From Leishmania donovani (taxonomy: Eukaryota > Euglenozoa > Kinetoplastea > Trypanosomatida > Trypanosomatidae): a stretch of DNA of 64,000 bases. Positions 45,539 to 55,024 of the stretch are shown piece by piece; within the stretch, counting starts at the first letter, position 1, and each line of letters begins with the position of its first letter. The notes under the pieces are model-generated. The model was not told the origin of the DNA, ran no database searches, and saw nothing but the letters and a program-made list of their open reading frames with translations. The stretch is taken from the NCBI RefSeq assembly GCF_000227135.1, contig NC_018255.1:1-64000 (forward strand), given 5' to 3'. Made by a program: the position numbers and the translations under genes.

Positions 45539-47784
45539 GCTCACGCGCGCCGTTAAAAAAAAAGACGTCTGTGGGTGCGCCAGTCTCCCAGGCACCACAG
45601 CGACGCAAGGGGCACCCTTCATGATCGTCTCGTGCTCGCAGGTTTTTTTTTCTTTGGAACGGCTTTCGCCCTTGCGTCGGCGGTTTACGAGTGTAAGACG
45701 ATAAGTGTGGACAGGCACAAGAGCCGCAAGGATAAGCCATGGTCTTCGAGGCGCCGGCGAAACAAGAGCAAAGAAAGAGTTGTTACCACAGCGTTTTGTC
45801 ACGCATCGATGGCAGGTAGAGGGATACGTAAGCCCGCTGCCATGGCTCTCTGCAGTACCGGCTTCCTTCCTCGTCATCCATTTGGGCTGGACCCTGTTGT
45901 CGAGCGCGAAAACGCGAGCGTGAGTTATCCGCCTGCGCTTGGACATTACTTGACCGCTTTCACGAGTCGACTTTGCGGCCCTTGACTCGATCCACTCTTC
46001 TTTTTGCCTCTCACTCTCTCGCTCTTCCTCTCTCCTTTCGTTTTTTTTTCTATGCAGTGACTCTCCCTGATGAGATTCTCACGAGTTCAATTTTGCGCCG
46101 TGGCACAGCTGCGCGAGTGCACGCGTTGCTTTTACTCCTTACCCGCGCCGCGCGTCCGCGCTTGTGGGCGCACCAGTGTCATTCGATTTCTTTGTTCTTT
46201 TCTTCCTTTCTCTCTTTCCTCCTTGTTCGCATTGCTTCTGCGAAAGTGCCCAGCGCGCGTCCATTCGACCTCAACGACTGTTTGGAGTCTGCTCCGCGGC
46301 TCCGTTTCCGCCTGCGAGGAGGCTTGCATATGTGTGCGTGCGTCTTTGTATCTCCACGATGTGGTTCAGCGTCTGCTAGGAAACTGCGGCGGTCGGTGCT
46401 GTTCACTAGCAAGAGAATGCGCATGCGTCTTGTCGGGAATCTGGGCAAGGGAGCTCCGTCTTCGATCCCCGTCCCTCCCTACTGCTCTGTTCTGCTTTCC
46501 ACTTCCCATTCTTCTCGACCTTCACTTGCGCATTTTCGGAGGAACGTTCCCTAGTGGACATCTCTGCGCCTTTTTTTTCGTTGTCGGCTCTTGTCCGCAC
46601 GCCGCTCCTGCCTTAGGTCTCTCGCCGTCTTCCGCATTTTCAGGCTGCTTCGTGTCTTCTTCTTTTCCACTGCGTATATGTACGCCAGAGCTCTCCCCAC
46701 GCCCATCCCTTCCCTTTCTCCCCGTACACTCTGCTGTGTTGTCGTTAATATTGCCGCGCTCAAAATGTGCTCGGCGTTTTATGTTCTGTCGTTACCGCTG
46801 CTTCTTTGTTGCCAAACTCTGTTCGGCTTTTCTGACATCCCCTCATCGGTGTTCGTTTCTGCTGCGGCACAGGTGAGAGGCCCCGGCGGCTATTCATCTG
46901 CTCTTATCCAACCGCTCTGTCACAAGGGTGTGCTCATCCGGGACTCGAGCACAACCCCTCAGCTCTGACCAATCAGCACCACTTGGCCGTTCAGACGTGT
47001 GCACAGGCGGGGCAGTCACTCGCTGTACCGATATTATGGTATAGGTGCTGCAAAGAGCGGTGATTGATGATGAGCCTCGCTTCTTCTTGTACTCCCTCTT
47101 CTCTCCCGCAGCTGGTGAGATCATCTCCGACCCCCCCCCCTCCCTCCCTCCTTTCCCCATGCACTGCACTGCACTGAAACGAGGAACGAGTGAAAAAAAA
47201 AAAACATGGAAAACGTTGGCTTCGTTGGAAGTCGTCTGGTGTGCCGACTCGTTAGTGCCCGATTTCGAGGTCACCCATATGTCTACTTCCCTGTATTTTT
47301 TCCAGATTCCCCCCCACCTACATGCCAGTCACGAAGCTTCACGCATCCATGCCCATGTCTATATATAGATGCGTGCGAGGCTTCGTGAATCTCTTCCCAC
47401 CCTCCTATGTTGGGGAGGATGCCAACTGGTTTTACTACCTCGTCTGTGAGTTCATGTCAGCCCCACCCCGTGGCCAGCCCCCACCCACCCATCACGCCCG
47501 CCCCCGGGTGAGAGACACGATGGATAGGGAAGGGGGCGCTCTGGGCTTGCATAGAAGTCATGGAAAGGACAAGGAAAAACTCTGTAAGGGACGAATGCAG
47601 AAGGCAGTTTCACCCTACCGGGAAACGCCCAACACGGCTGGTGACATTGCCCGTAAGAAGTGGGAAAATGGGATGGAGCCCATGAAATCAACAAAATGCC
47701 CTCCTCTCCTCCCCTCTCCTCTTTTTCTCGGATCTCACACGGACAAGGGCAGGGTCTAGTCACATCAAGTGGACGATAAAAACG
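45539..47784. other. 2.2-kb gene-free spacer, pyrimidine-rich
   Basis: Dense polypyrimidine stretches occur at 46000-46055, 46180-46235 and 46655-46730, with further C or A homopolymers at about 47132-47142 and 47196-47207. The 268-codon + frame at 46070-46876 is a Cys/Ser/Phe/Leu-rich translation of these tracts. From about 47440 to 47700 the sequence changes to a GC-rich, C-block-containing stretch that may be an old retroposon fragment, but I cannot match it. Confidence 0.4.
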
Positions 47785-49059
47785 ATGAGCAACTGTCCTC
47801 CCGCCTCAGGCTTCTGCGACTTTGGTGAGTGGAAGTCGGAAGAGGACGACTCAGAGGACTCATGCTCTTCCGACTTCTCTTCGTCGTCCAGCGCGCCCTA
47901 CGTCGTCTGTGCGCAGTCCATCTCCTTTGCCACCGGGGCACTCGGCAAAGCGCAGCGCAAGCTCAGCGCCCTGCCGCTTTCGGACACAGAGGAGGAGCTG
48001 CGCGCTGAAATCGAGCAAAGCAGGCTGTCGCTGGAATGTAATCTGTCGGCACTGAGGCTGTCAGCAGTGCCATCTGATGTTCCACTCCAAATTTTGCGTA
48101 AGATTTCTCTGTCGGAGAACAAACTAGTTTCGTTGCCGGATGGGCTGTTCTTAAACGGATCCTTCGGTGCGCTGGTTGAGTTGGTCCTGAATACCAATCT
48201 GCTCACGTCCCTTCCGCTCTCTCTCTTTTACCTCCCACATCTTCAGGTGCTTTCAGTGAACAACAACTCGCTGACGTCGCTGCCATTTGAGAATGTGATA
48301 GGGGCAGAGCGCGACGCGGCGGGCGATCCGTTTCTGCCCTCGGTGCGGCGTATCGGAATGGAGTCGAATCAACTGCAGCTCCTGCCGTTGTCTTTGCTGG
48401 AGTGGTGCCCCTCTTTGGAGGAGTTGTTCTTGGCCATGAACGAGGCAATGCTCGATGAGCCCGTGTCGTATGACCGTCTTCAGAGGATACGCCGTCTTTC
48501 CACCAAGCGTGTCGTGCTCAGAGTTGATAATCGCCCTCGTTTTGTGAGGCAGATTGAGGCGCAGTGCTGGGCCCGGACTCTGCCATGGCTGCAAGTCGAG
48601 CTGAACAAGATCTACCCTGACAAGGTGCTGGATTATCTCTTCCTAGGATCCCTGCGCACCGCGCAAACGGTGACTGTGTACCACGATCTAGACATCTGCT
48701 ATGTTCTCACTGTGGGGCGCGACTTGGAGGCGGTAATTGAACCGTGGATGCAGCAGCTTGTTCTTCCTGTGAACGACTTTCCGGAGCAGAGCATGGTGCC
48801 CGTCTTCGATGACGCCTTCAGGTTCATCGATGAGGCAAGATCGCACAAAAAGGGCGTCCTCATCCACTGCTTTGCCGGTCTTTCCAGGTCCGTGACGATT
48901 GCGGTGGCCTATCTGATGCATCTCAAGGGTATCACACGCGATGATGCCCTTGCCTTGGTACGCCTTGCGAGGCCAGCGGCACAGCCAAATGATGGTTTTC
49001 TCCGTGAGCTGGGCGCCTACGAGGAGATGCTGCGCAGTCGTTGCGTTAGTCGCGAGTAA
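47785..49059 (+). CDS. Leucine-rich repeat plus dual-specificity phosphatase
   Basis: This protein has 424 residues. The N-terminal 60 residues are Ser/Asp/Glu-rich and probably phosphorylated. Residues about 95-225 contain four to five leucine-rich repeats (ISLSENKLVSLPDGLF, LNTNLLTSLPLSLF, LSVNNNSLTSLPFE, MESNQLQLLPLSLL). Residues about 280-424 are a dual-specificity protein phosphatase with the complete catalytic loop HCFAGLSRS (nucleophile Cys362, Arg368) and general acid Asp331 (NDFPEQS). The LRR-DSP combination is a known kinetoplastid and protist architecture. It should act on phospho-Ser/Thr/Tyr proteins, with the LRRs choosing partners. No membrane or targeting signal is seen. Substrates are unknown. 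Confidence 0.88.
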   Translation: MSNCPPASGFCDFGEWKSEEDDSEDSCSSDFSSSSSAPYVVCAQSISFATGALGKAQRKLSALPLSDTEEELRAEIEQSRLSLECNLSALRLSAVPSDVPLQILRKISLSENKLVSLPDGLFLNGSFGALVELVLNTNLLTSLPLSLFYLPHLQVLSVNNNSLTSLPFENVIGAERDAAGDPFLPSVRRIGMESNQLQLLPLSLLEWCPSLEELFLAMNEAMLDEPVSYDRLQRIRRLSTKRVVLRVDNRPRFVRQIEAQCWARTLPWLQVELNKIYPDKVLDYLFLGSLRTAQTVTVYHDLDICYVLTVGRDLEAVIEPWMQQLVLPVNDFPEQSMVPVFDDAFRFIDEARSHKKGVLIHCFAGLSRSVTIAVAYLMHLKGITRDDALALVRLARPAAQPNDGFLRELGAYEEMLRSRCVSRE

Positions 49060-50352
49060 GGCGGGGAGAGGGAATGGGTGGCACATGCCATCCTCGAGGG
49101 GTTTCTTTTTTGCTTGTTTTCTTTAGCGGCGGATGTGCCTTACCCCTGTAGGCTTTTTTGTTTCCCTTCCAACGTGCGTGTGTGTGCTTCTCTCCACCCC
49201 TCCCCCTCCCCTTTTGCATGAATGCACGCATGACGTAGAGTGTTTGTGCGCATCAGCATCGTCGATGGCCTCCCCCCTCTCCCTTCTGGAAAGGCGTGCA
49301 TGGGCTGTTGTGCCCGCCTCCATGAGCTTCTGCGCGGACGCCACGATAGAGTGTACGCCCGCTAAAGACGGAATCGTTTGCTTCCCTTTCCCTTTTCTTA
49401 TCAGTCGTTCCCCGACCCCTTTCCTCCTGGAGTGTGCCCTGACTAGCCAACTTCGTGTCCGCTCATTGGTTTGTTGGCTAGAAGCAAGGAGACGGAAGGG
49501 AGTCAGAGGGAACGGCATAACACAGCACTGTAGGTCCAGACGAGCATCCACGTACAGGGTGGATGCAATGCGCGGCGCGTTTTCACAATGCGGAAGCTAA
49601 ACCGGCAACGCATTAACTCGCGAGGGGATATATAGCAAGTCGTCCCGCTGTCTACATACAGGGACGGGTGAGCGTGTGTCTGGGTACGCCTGCATGTGGG
49701 TGCTTGAAGCCGTCGCGCACCGTAGAGATGCGGGATTTAGTGTCGTGTCGCTCATTTTCGCTGCCGGCATAGTGTGAGGATGGCGTACGAAGGCGCGAAG
49801 GAAGTTGAAAAAGTGAACTGTGTCGTGCCTGTGATGCGTACCGGAGGTGGCTCTGTGCCTTATAATCTGCTGTCTATCGTTGCGCCGCAGCGTGGCACGC
49901 CGGCGTGTTTCCGTGCGTCTACCTTCCCGCGTTCGACTCCTCCGTCCCTTTCCCCCTTTTCTTTGTAAATTCGAAACAAAAAAGACCTCCTCAGTAGGAT
50001 GGTGTAGGTCCCGAGCACACCGAGTCGCCAAGAAAAACAGGACTACCTGGGCTTGTCTCCCTTGGCATTCGTGCCGCCGTCGCTTCGGATGCCACTTCCC
50101 TTCTTTCGCTTCCCCTCTCTTCTTTTGCTCACCTTGTTGATGTTTGGTATGTCTGAAGGAGGGGGGACGAGGGGCAAACATTACGCCTTACGTGCCCGGA
50201 CGTGACGAGGCCGCAAGCGGCGGGGTGTCGAAAGGCGGCTTGTTTTTTGCCCTCTCTCAGTTCTGCTGTGGCTTCATCATCTGCTGTCATCCCCTCCTCC
50301 TCCACCCTGACCATATCTGCCCTCAACGCGCTGCATTAGTGTACCGCCTCAA
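49060..50352. other. Intergenic spacer
   Basis: No gene is supported. Pyrimidine-rich stretches are at about 49180-49215, 49380-49430, 49930-49965 and 50090-50130, the last followed by AG near 50157. Short frames on both strands lack protein character. Confidence 0.4.
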
Positions 50353-50973
50353 ATGTCCTTCTACGCGTGGCGGGCCGTCTTTTACGGCTCCGTCTGGACG
50401 GCGGGGGATTTCTGTGCGCAGCTCTACGCCGCCCACAAGGAGGCGGCGGCGCGGCGCGCCTCCGGTGAGAAGCGGAAAAGCCCGCGCCCGAGTGGAGCGC
50501 AGATGTTTGCGATGCTCGACAAGGAGCGTCTTGGGCAGAACACGCTCTTCGGACTTTCGATCGGCGGCTTTATTGGTCAGTATGAGCGCTTCCTCCCCCG
50601 CATCTTCGGCACATTAACACGTAATCCCACACCGTGCCTATGCGCTCTCGGGCTACAGCAGCTGGCAGTGACACCTCTCATCCTCTGGTCCTACTTCAAC
50701 GCCATGACCGCAGCGCGTGGAGGGCTGAGCGACCCGAGTTTCATGAATGAGCACAGCTTCGGGGCACGTCAGCGACACGACATCGCCAGCGTGGAGCGCC
50801 ACATCCTTCATGATGTGATGCCGTATCCGCTTCTCGTCTCATGGGGCGTGTATACGCCGCTCTTCACTCTGGCGTACATTGGCCCACCCCGCGCTTCCAC
50901 GTTCTTCTCCAGCTGCCTCTTTGTGCCGTGGTGCGGCCTCGTCTCCCACACGCAGGGGAATGACCTCCTCTAG
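50353..50973 (+). CDS. Mpv17/PMP22-family-like membrane protein
   Basis: This protein has 206 residues from the first ATG. It begins with a helix containing GDFCAQ, matching the conserved Gly-Asp-x-x-x-Gln near the start of Mpv17 proteins. There follows a basic insert (about 28-50), two hydrophobic helices (about 58-80 and 92-112), and a C-terminal block. In that block SWGVYTPLFTLAYIGPPRAS corresponds to the conserved Trp/Pro/Arg segment, and the last helix ends with a Ser. Mpv17 proteins sit in the inner mitochondrial membrane or peroxisomal membrane and are thought to form small channels. The match is pattern-based and distant: the usual WY and DQ motifs are changed. Confidence 0.65.
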   Translation: MSFYAWRAVFYGSVWTAGDFCAQLYAAHKEAAARRASGEKRKSPRPSGAQMFAMLDKERLGQNTLFGLSIGGFIGQYERFLPRIFGTLTRNPTPCLCALGLQQLAVTPLILWSYFNAMTAARGGLSDPSFMNEHSFGARQRHDIASVERHILHDVMPYPLLVSWGVYTPLFTLAYIGPPRASTFFSSCLFVPWCGLVSHTQGNDLL

Positions 50974-53091
50974 GCTCCAGCACTGTGGGCATTGCGCCAC
51001 GTGCTCCGAAAGAAGAGCTGTCGTTGCACCCAGATGTATGCGTGCGTCTTTCTATGCTGCGGTTATGGCAGTTGGCGAGGACGCACCTCACTCGCAGCCG
51101 CCGAATGGCGGAAGAGAAAGCCTCTCTCTGACGCCCACCCTGGCGTCGCCTGTCGTTTCTTCGTTGTTGCTTGAGTCGTTTTGCTTCTCTCTTCGTGTGT
51201 GCGTGATTCTTTGTTTCGATTCCGTCCCTTGCCTCGGCGCGGAGTGCGCATGCATTTGTCTGTGCGTCCTCGTGTGCCGGTGTGGCTCAACTAGTCGTAA
51301 CAGCTATGCTGAGCCCATAGAAAGACAGAGGGTGGCTCTCTCTTCATATCTGTGCCGCAAAGAGTGTCTGCGCATGATGCGACTGCATCGTACCCGCTCC
51401 ACAAATCACCGTTTCCGTCCTCGCATGCGTGTGGTTGCTTTTCCATGCATCCTAACTTGGCCCTCTGCTCCTGCTTAGATGGTTGCGGGGCGAGGCGCGA
51501 GTGAGAGAAATATACAACGTGCATCAGAAACGGACCACGTGCCTGTCCGTGCCCGTTGTGGTGACACACACACACACACAAACACTCACACACCACCAAA
51601 TGACAGACATTTTGTGCTGTCTAAAGAACGACTGAACTGCTGCGTCATGGCCATCTTCCACCCACCGCGGTGTAAGCACCGCTGCCCTCTTGTCCATCAC
51701 TTGATCCTATGTTTTTCCCCTTTTTGCGACCTCCTCCTCCTGTCTCTCTCACGCTCCCCCGGCACTCTCCTGCCGCCGGCGTGGCACCTCGTTCCTCCTC
51801 TCTCATGCACGTCCTCTGACGGTCCCACACCGTCTTTGCGCGTCTCGTTCCTTTAGTTCTCTTACTACCCGATAGTATCGTCGCGTAGTAATAACGGCTT
51901 CACCTACTCACTATTCTCTCGCTTAGTTAGTTGGTTTTGTTTTCGGTTGTGAGCTTCTTCACTTCCCCTTACCTTTAGTTGTGCTTTAAGTGCTGCCTTT
52001 GTGTTGCGTGGTTGGCTGCTGTTGACTTGTCTGTGCCTTCTTTGCTTCTCTTCGTTTTTTATTTCTTGTTTTGCGTGTGCCTTTAGTGTTGCTCGAATAC
52101 TGGTTTTGTCGCCGGATCTCTGCGCTCCACTTATAGTTTGGTTGTTTCGCATCTCTCTACTCGCGTCCTGTCTGTTCCTGTCTTTGTGTCTGTCGGAGCG
52201 TTCGCGTCTTTTACTTTTTGTTTGACTTGCCTTACGTGTTGTTGTGCTTTCCTCATCTCTTTACTCCTTTCGGTTTTGTTTCCTTCTGACTCTTCTCTTG
52301 CTGCTGCCCGTTGCGATACTGTGCGTGCGGGTGTCTTTGGCAAACTTATCCAGTTTCAACTTTTATTCGTCGCATCTTTACGTCGAAGAGTATCACTGGC
52401 AGCGTCTGCACCCATGCAAAGGCCTTCCCGAGCGCCTTGATGCATCTTGCCTAGCCTCGAAAGATCAGTCGAGACCGGAAGAACGACTCAGACACGGTGG
52501 CCTTGGCCTTGCCGCTGCTTTCCCTTCTCTGTGTACGTGTCTTGTGGAGTATACCGCGTGTAGGTAAACGCACGTGGTTGGGAGAGAATCAGCACAACGT
52601 ATTCTGTTGCTTCACCGTACTTTGCGTTAACCGGTGCGTCCAGTATGAGGAGTGCGCGTGTTTTTTTTTGCTGTATTTTGAGTGCACCGATCGGGCCTTT
52701 CCCCTTTTCCACAGAGCGTCACAGCGTCAGCACATTCTTGGGTGTGGCAGCCTCCTATATTATTGCTTTTTAAGTCTCTCACCTCCTCCCCTGCACACAG
52801 ACACACAGACACACACACACACACACACAAGCACACAGTGAACTGCAACACCCGCTAGCGCTGCTGCTCCGTGAACCAGTCTCTCTTCTCGATCACAAGG
52901 AAGGAGCCTTCCTTTCCTTCCTCCATTTCCGACCGTTCGCTGGGACCTGCAGAACCGTGAATGCGCTGTAGCGCAGAGTTCCCGGTAACAAGTAGCGCGC
53001 TGAACAGCTGCGAGCTTCACGGCGTGCGTGCGCGCGGTTTCTTTTGGTGGTCTGTGGGACATTCGAAGGCCACACTCTCGCCGACCTCACA
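50974..53091. other. 2.1-kb spacer with CA microsatellites
   Basis: No gene is supported. CA-rich repeats lie at about 51565-51595 and 52794-52838. The stretch 51690-52330 is extremely pyrimidine-rich with no coding character. Splice tract candidates for the next gene include about 52885-52925. Confidence 0.45.
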
Positions 53092-54867
53092 ATGATCAGC
53101 GATAGGCTTGACTGCACAGAGGGGATGAGCTCTGCCAAGGTGTTACTGGCGAGCCCAACGGACTCGCCGCAGGAGGCGGTGCTCGAGGGCAACTGCGGGC
53201 TGTCCACCTCGACAAGCGAGTGCTCGTCGCAGTCCAACTCCCATAGCCACCGGCGCGAAGTACCAGACAGTGCCCTCATCCCTGCCAGCGAGTGTGGCTC
53301 TATAAACTCGTGGATGCTCATCATTGATGAGGAGGATCGGCCGGCGCGCATGCTGTATGACGGGCTCTCATCATCTGAGGAGGAGCATCAGGTGCCACAG
53401 CTCATGTGCAACGACGAGTTCCGCAGGTCTTCTTACCAACGTCAGGTGCAGCGGTGGCAGCAGGAGGAGACGGCGTACTTGAAGCACGAAGGCTGGTGTG
53501 AGCACCGCCTTATCCTTCTCATGCAAGAGGCCTTCCGATGCAGCAGACAAAACCTGAAGCGTGCGTTCAGAGCTGGTGCCATGTCGGTAGAGGTGTACGC
53601 CACTCGGCTGGCGGGACTCAAAAACGCTCTGCTGCAGATCAAGAAGGAGTACCGCCGAACGCTGCAGCGCACGCGAGATCGCAAGGGAGACTTGTCCAGC
53701 ATTGCGAGCAAGGCTGTAACGTGCATCGCCTCCGTTTACCCATGGAGCAGCAGCGGCTTTGTAATGGGGTTTGAGGAGAACGTCAGGTTTGGACAGCTGG
53801 CGGATGTGATGGGCAGCGAGGGCCGACGTGGCGCACCACTGGAGCCCCCGACATCTCAGCAGTCTACCAACGTCGGCCTGGCTCCTTGCCGTGACATGGC
53901 TCCGATGTCAAAGGTGACGGATCCTGGCATGTCTTCCGAGCACCTCAACGCCGCTGCGCCGCCCGGGAACGATATGGCGTCGTACTACCAGGGGCGGCGT
54001 ATCGTGACGCCCCGCGTTTCTCTCTGTCCTCTACCACCTCGGCGTCAACTCTTCCGGAAAGGGGTGGCTCCAGACGGGTCTTTGCTCCTGTCGTCAGCGC
54101 ACACCGGCACATCGGCGGACGGCGTCGCATTTACGATAGGTCCTCTGCCTGTGGAGAGCTTGAGCCGCAGCTTCTTTGCTGTCTCCCCGAACTGCCTGTC
54201 GCCCGACTCGCCAGCGCTGGTGCCACCGGCGTCGATAGCTGGCCCCTTCCGTAACGATGAAAGGCGATTTCTAGAGAAGCGCCAGCTTGTTGTGCAGGGG
54301 ATGTCCTTCGTCTCGCAGTCGTTGGCGTCGAGCATTTTCATTTCGAGCCGGCGCGCCACCATTGCGTCGGCTACGATGCAAAAGCGACTGAATCTCGCCA
54401 AGGGCCAGGCGCCGCCTCCGACGTCGCACCCCGCTTCCTGCGCCACGGTGGTCGACACGCAGATTTATCTACCCCCACCCGCCTCCTTCGCGACAAGCAA
54501 CTCTTTCCCAAAGGCAAACCGGGTGAAGCACGAAAGTGGCGCTGTTGGCGGCAGCACGATCAGTCTGAGTCGTTGCATTAGCCAATCAATGCCCTGCTCG
54601 TCGCCGTTCCTCGCTCCTGGCAAGGGCTCCTTCCACGTAGACCCCTCCCCGAGTGCTCCTGTGGCATGTAGTCCACCCGCATACGAGCACGCAGTCGCCG
54701 TATCGAGCGAATACACGCACAGGAACCCTGTGCGCCTCCCTTCGTGTTACCATAGCCAGCTTCCAGGCGATAGAATGTGTTGCGACCGCATGAGTGTCCA
54801 CTCACTCTTCTCTGAGATGCCGCCGGTGTCCCTGGAAGAGGAGAAGCACGTCAAGGAGTTATGGTGA
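53092..54867 (+). CDS. Ser/Pro-rich protein with coiled coil, apparent C-terminal frameshift
   Basis: The frame has 591 residues and I do not recognise it. It is Ser-rich at the N-terminus. A helical, basic coiled-coil-like region at about 120-205 (YQRQVQRWQQEETAYLKHEG, then LKRAFRAGAMSVEV and KKEYRRTLQRTRDRK) is probably the only ordered part. The rest is Ser/Pro/Ala-rich, low complexity and probably disordered. The frame ends at 54865-54867 just after an EEEKHVKEL stretch. The +1 frame continues without pause for 52 more protein-like codons to 55024, ending in HTFAWF. This suggests that the original gene was longer and a single-base change near 54850-54866 shortened it. The start is the first in-frame ATG (a longer frame lacks ATG). 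Confidence 0.7.
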   Translation: MISDRLDCTEGMSSAKVLLASPTDSPQEAVLEGNCGLSTSTSECSSQSNSHSHRREVPDSALIPASECGSINSWMLIIDEEDRPARMLYDGLSSSEEEHQVPQLMCNDEFRRSSYQRQVQRWQQEETAYLKHEGWCEHRLILLMQEAFRCSRQNLKRAFRAGAMSVEVYATRLAGLKNALLQIKKEYRRTLQRTRDRKGDLSSIASKAVTCIASVYPWSSSGFVMGFEENVRFGQLADVMGSEGRRGAPLEPPTSQQSTNVGLAPCRDMAPMSKVTDPGMSSEHLNAAAPPGNDMASYYQGRRIVTPRVSLCPLPPRRQLFRKGVAPDGSLLLSSAHTGTSADGVAFTIGPLPVESLSRSFFAVSPNCLSPDSPALVPPASIAGPFRNDERRFLEKRQLVVQGMSFVSQSLASSIFISSRRATIASATMQKRLNLAKGQAPPPTSHPASCATVVDTQIYLPPPASFATSNSFPKANRVKHESGAVGGSTISLSRCISQSMPCSSPFLAPGKGSFHVDPSPSAPVACSPPAYEHAVAVSSEYTHRNPVRLPSCYHSQLPGDRMCCDRMSVHSLFSEMPPVSLEEEKHVKELW

Positions 54868-55024
54868 CGTGGATGCTCGACCTAAGCAGGGGCATCGCGA
54901 CTTCCACGTTCCGCCTATGATTAGCAGCGATTCGGCTGCGCCTGGTGAGGGGGAATTCGTCGCCAAGTGCGAAACGGAAACACTGCCTGGCGCAGCGTCG
55001 CAGCACACATTTGCGTGGTTCTGA
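54868..55024 (+). pseudogene. Out-of-frame C-terminal extension of the preceding gene
   Basis: In the frame shifted by one base, reading enters from about 54862 and runs to TGA at 55022-55024. The product is polar, acidic and non-repetitive (for example RDFHVPPMISSDSAAPGEGE), with the same Ser/Pro character as the preceding protein. GC-rich third positions and the clean junction make it likely that this is its former or true C-terminus. A base-calling or assembly error, a real mutation, or recoding would all produce this. Confidence 0.5.

Noticed and set aside
46070..46876. 268-codon + frame
   Set aside because: It is a Cys/Ser/Phe/Leu/Arg-rich translation of polypyrimidine tracts, without domains or coding-like periodicity.
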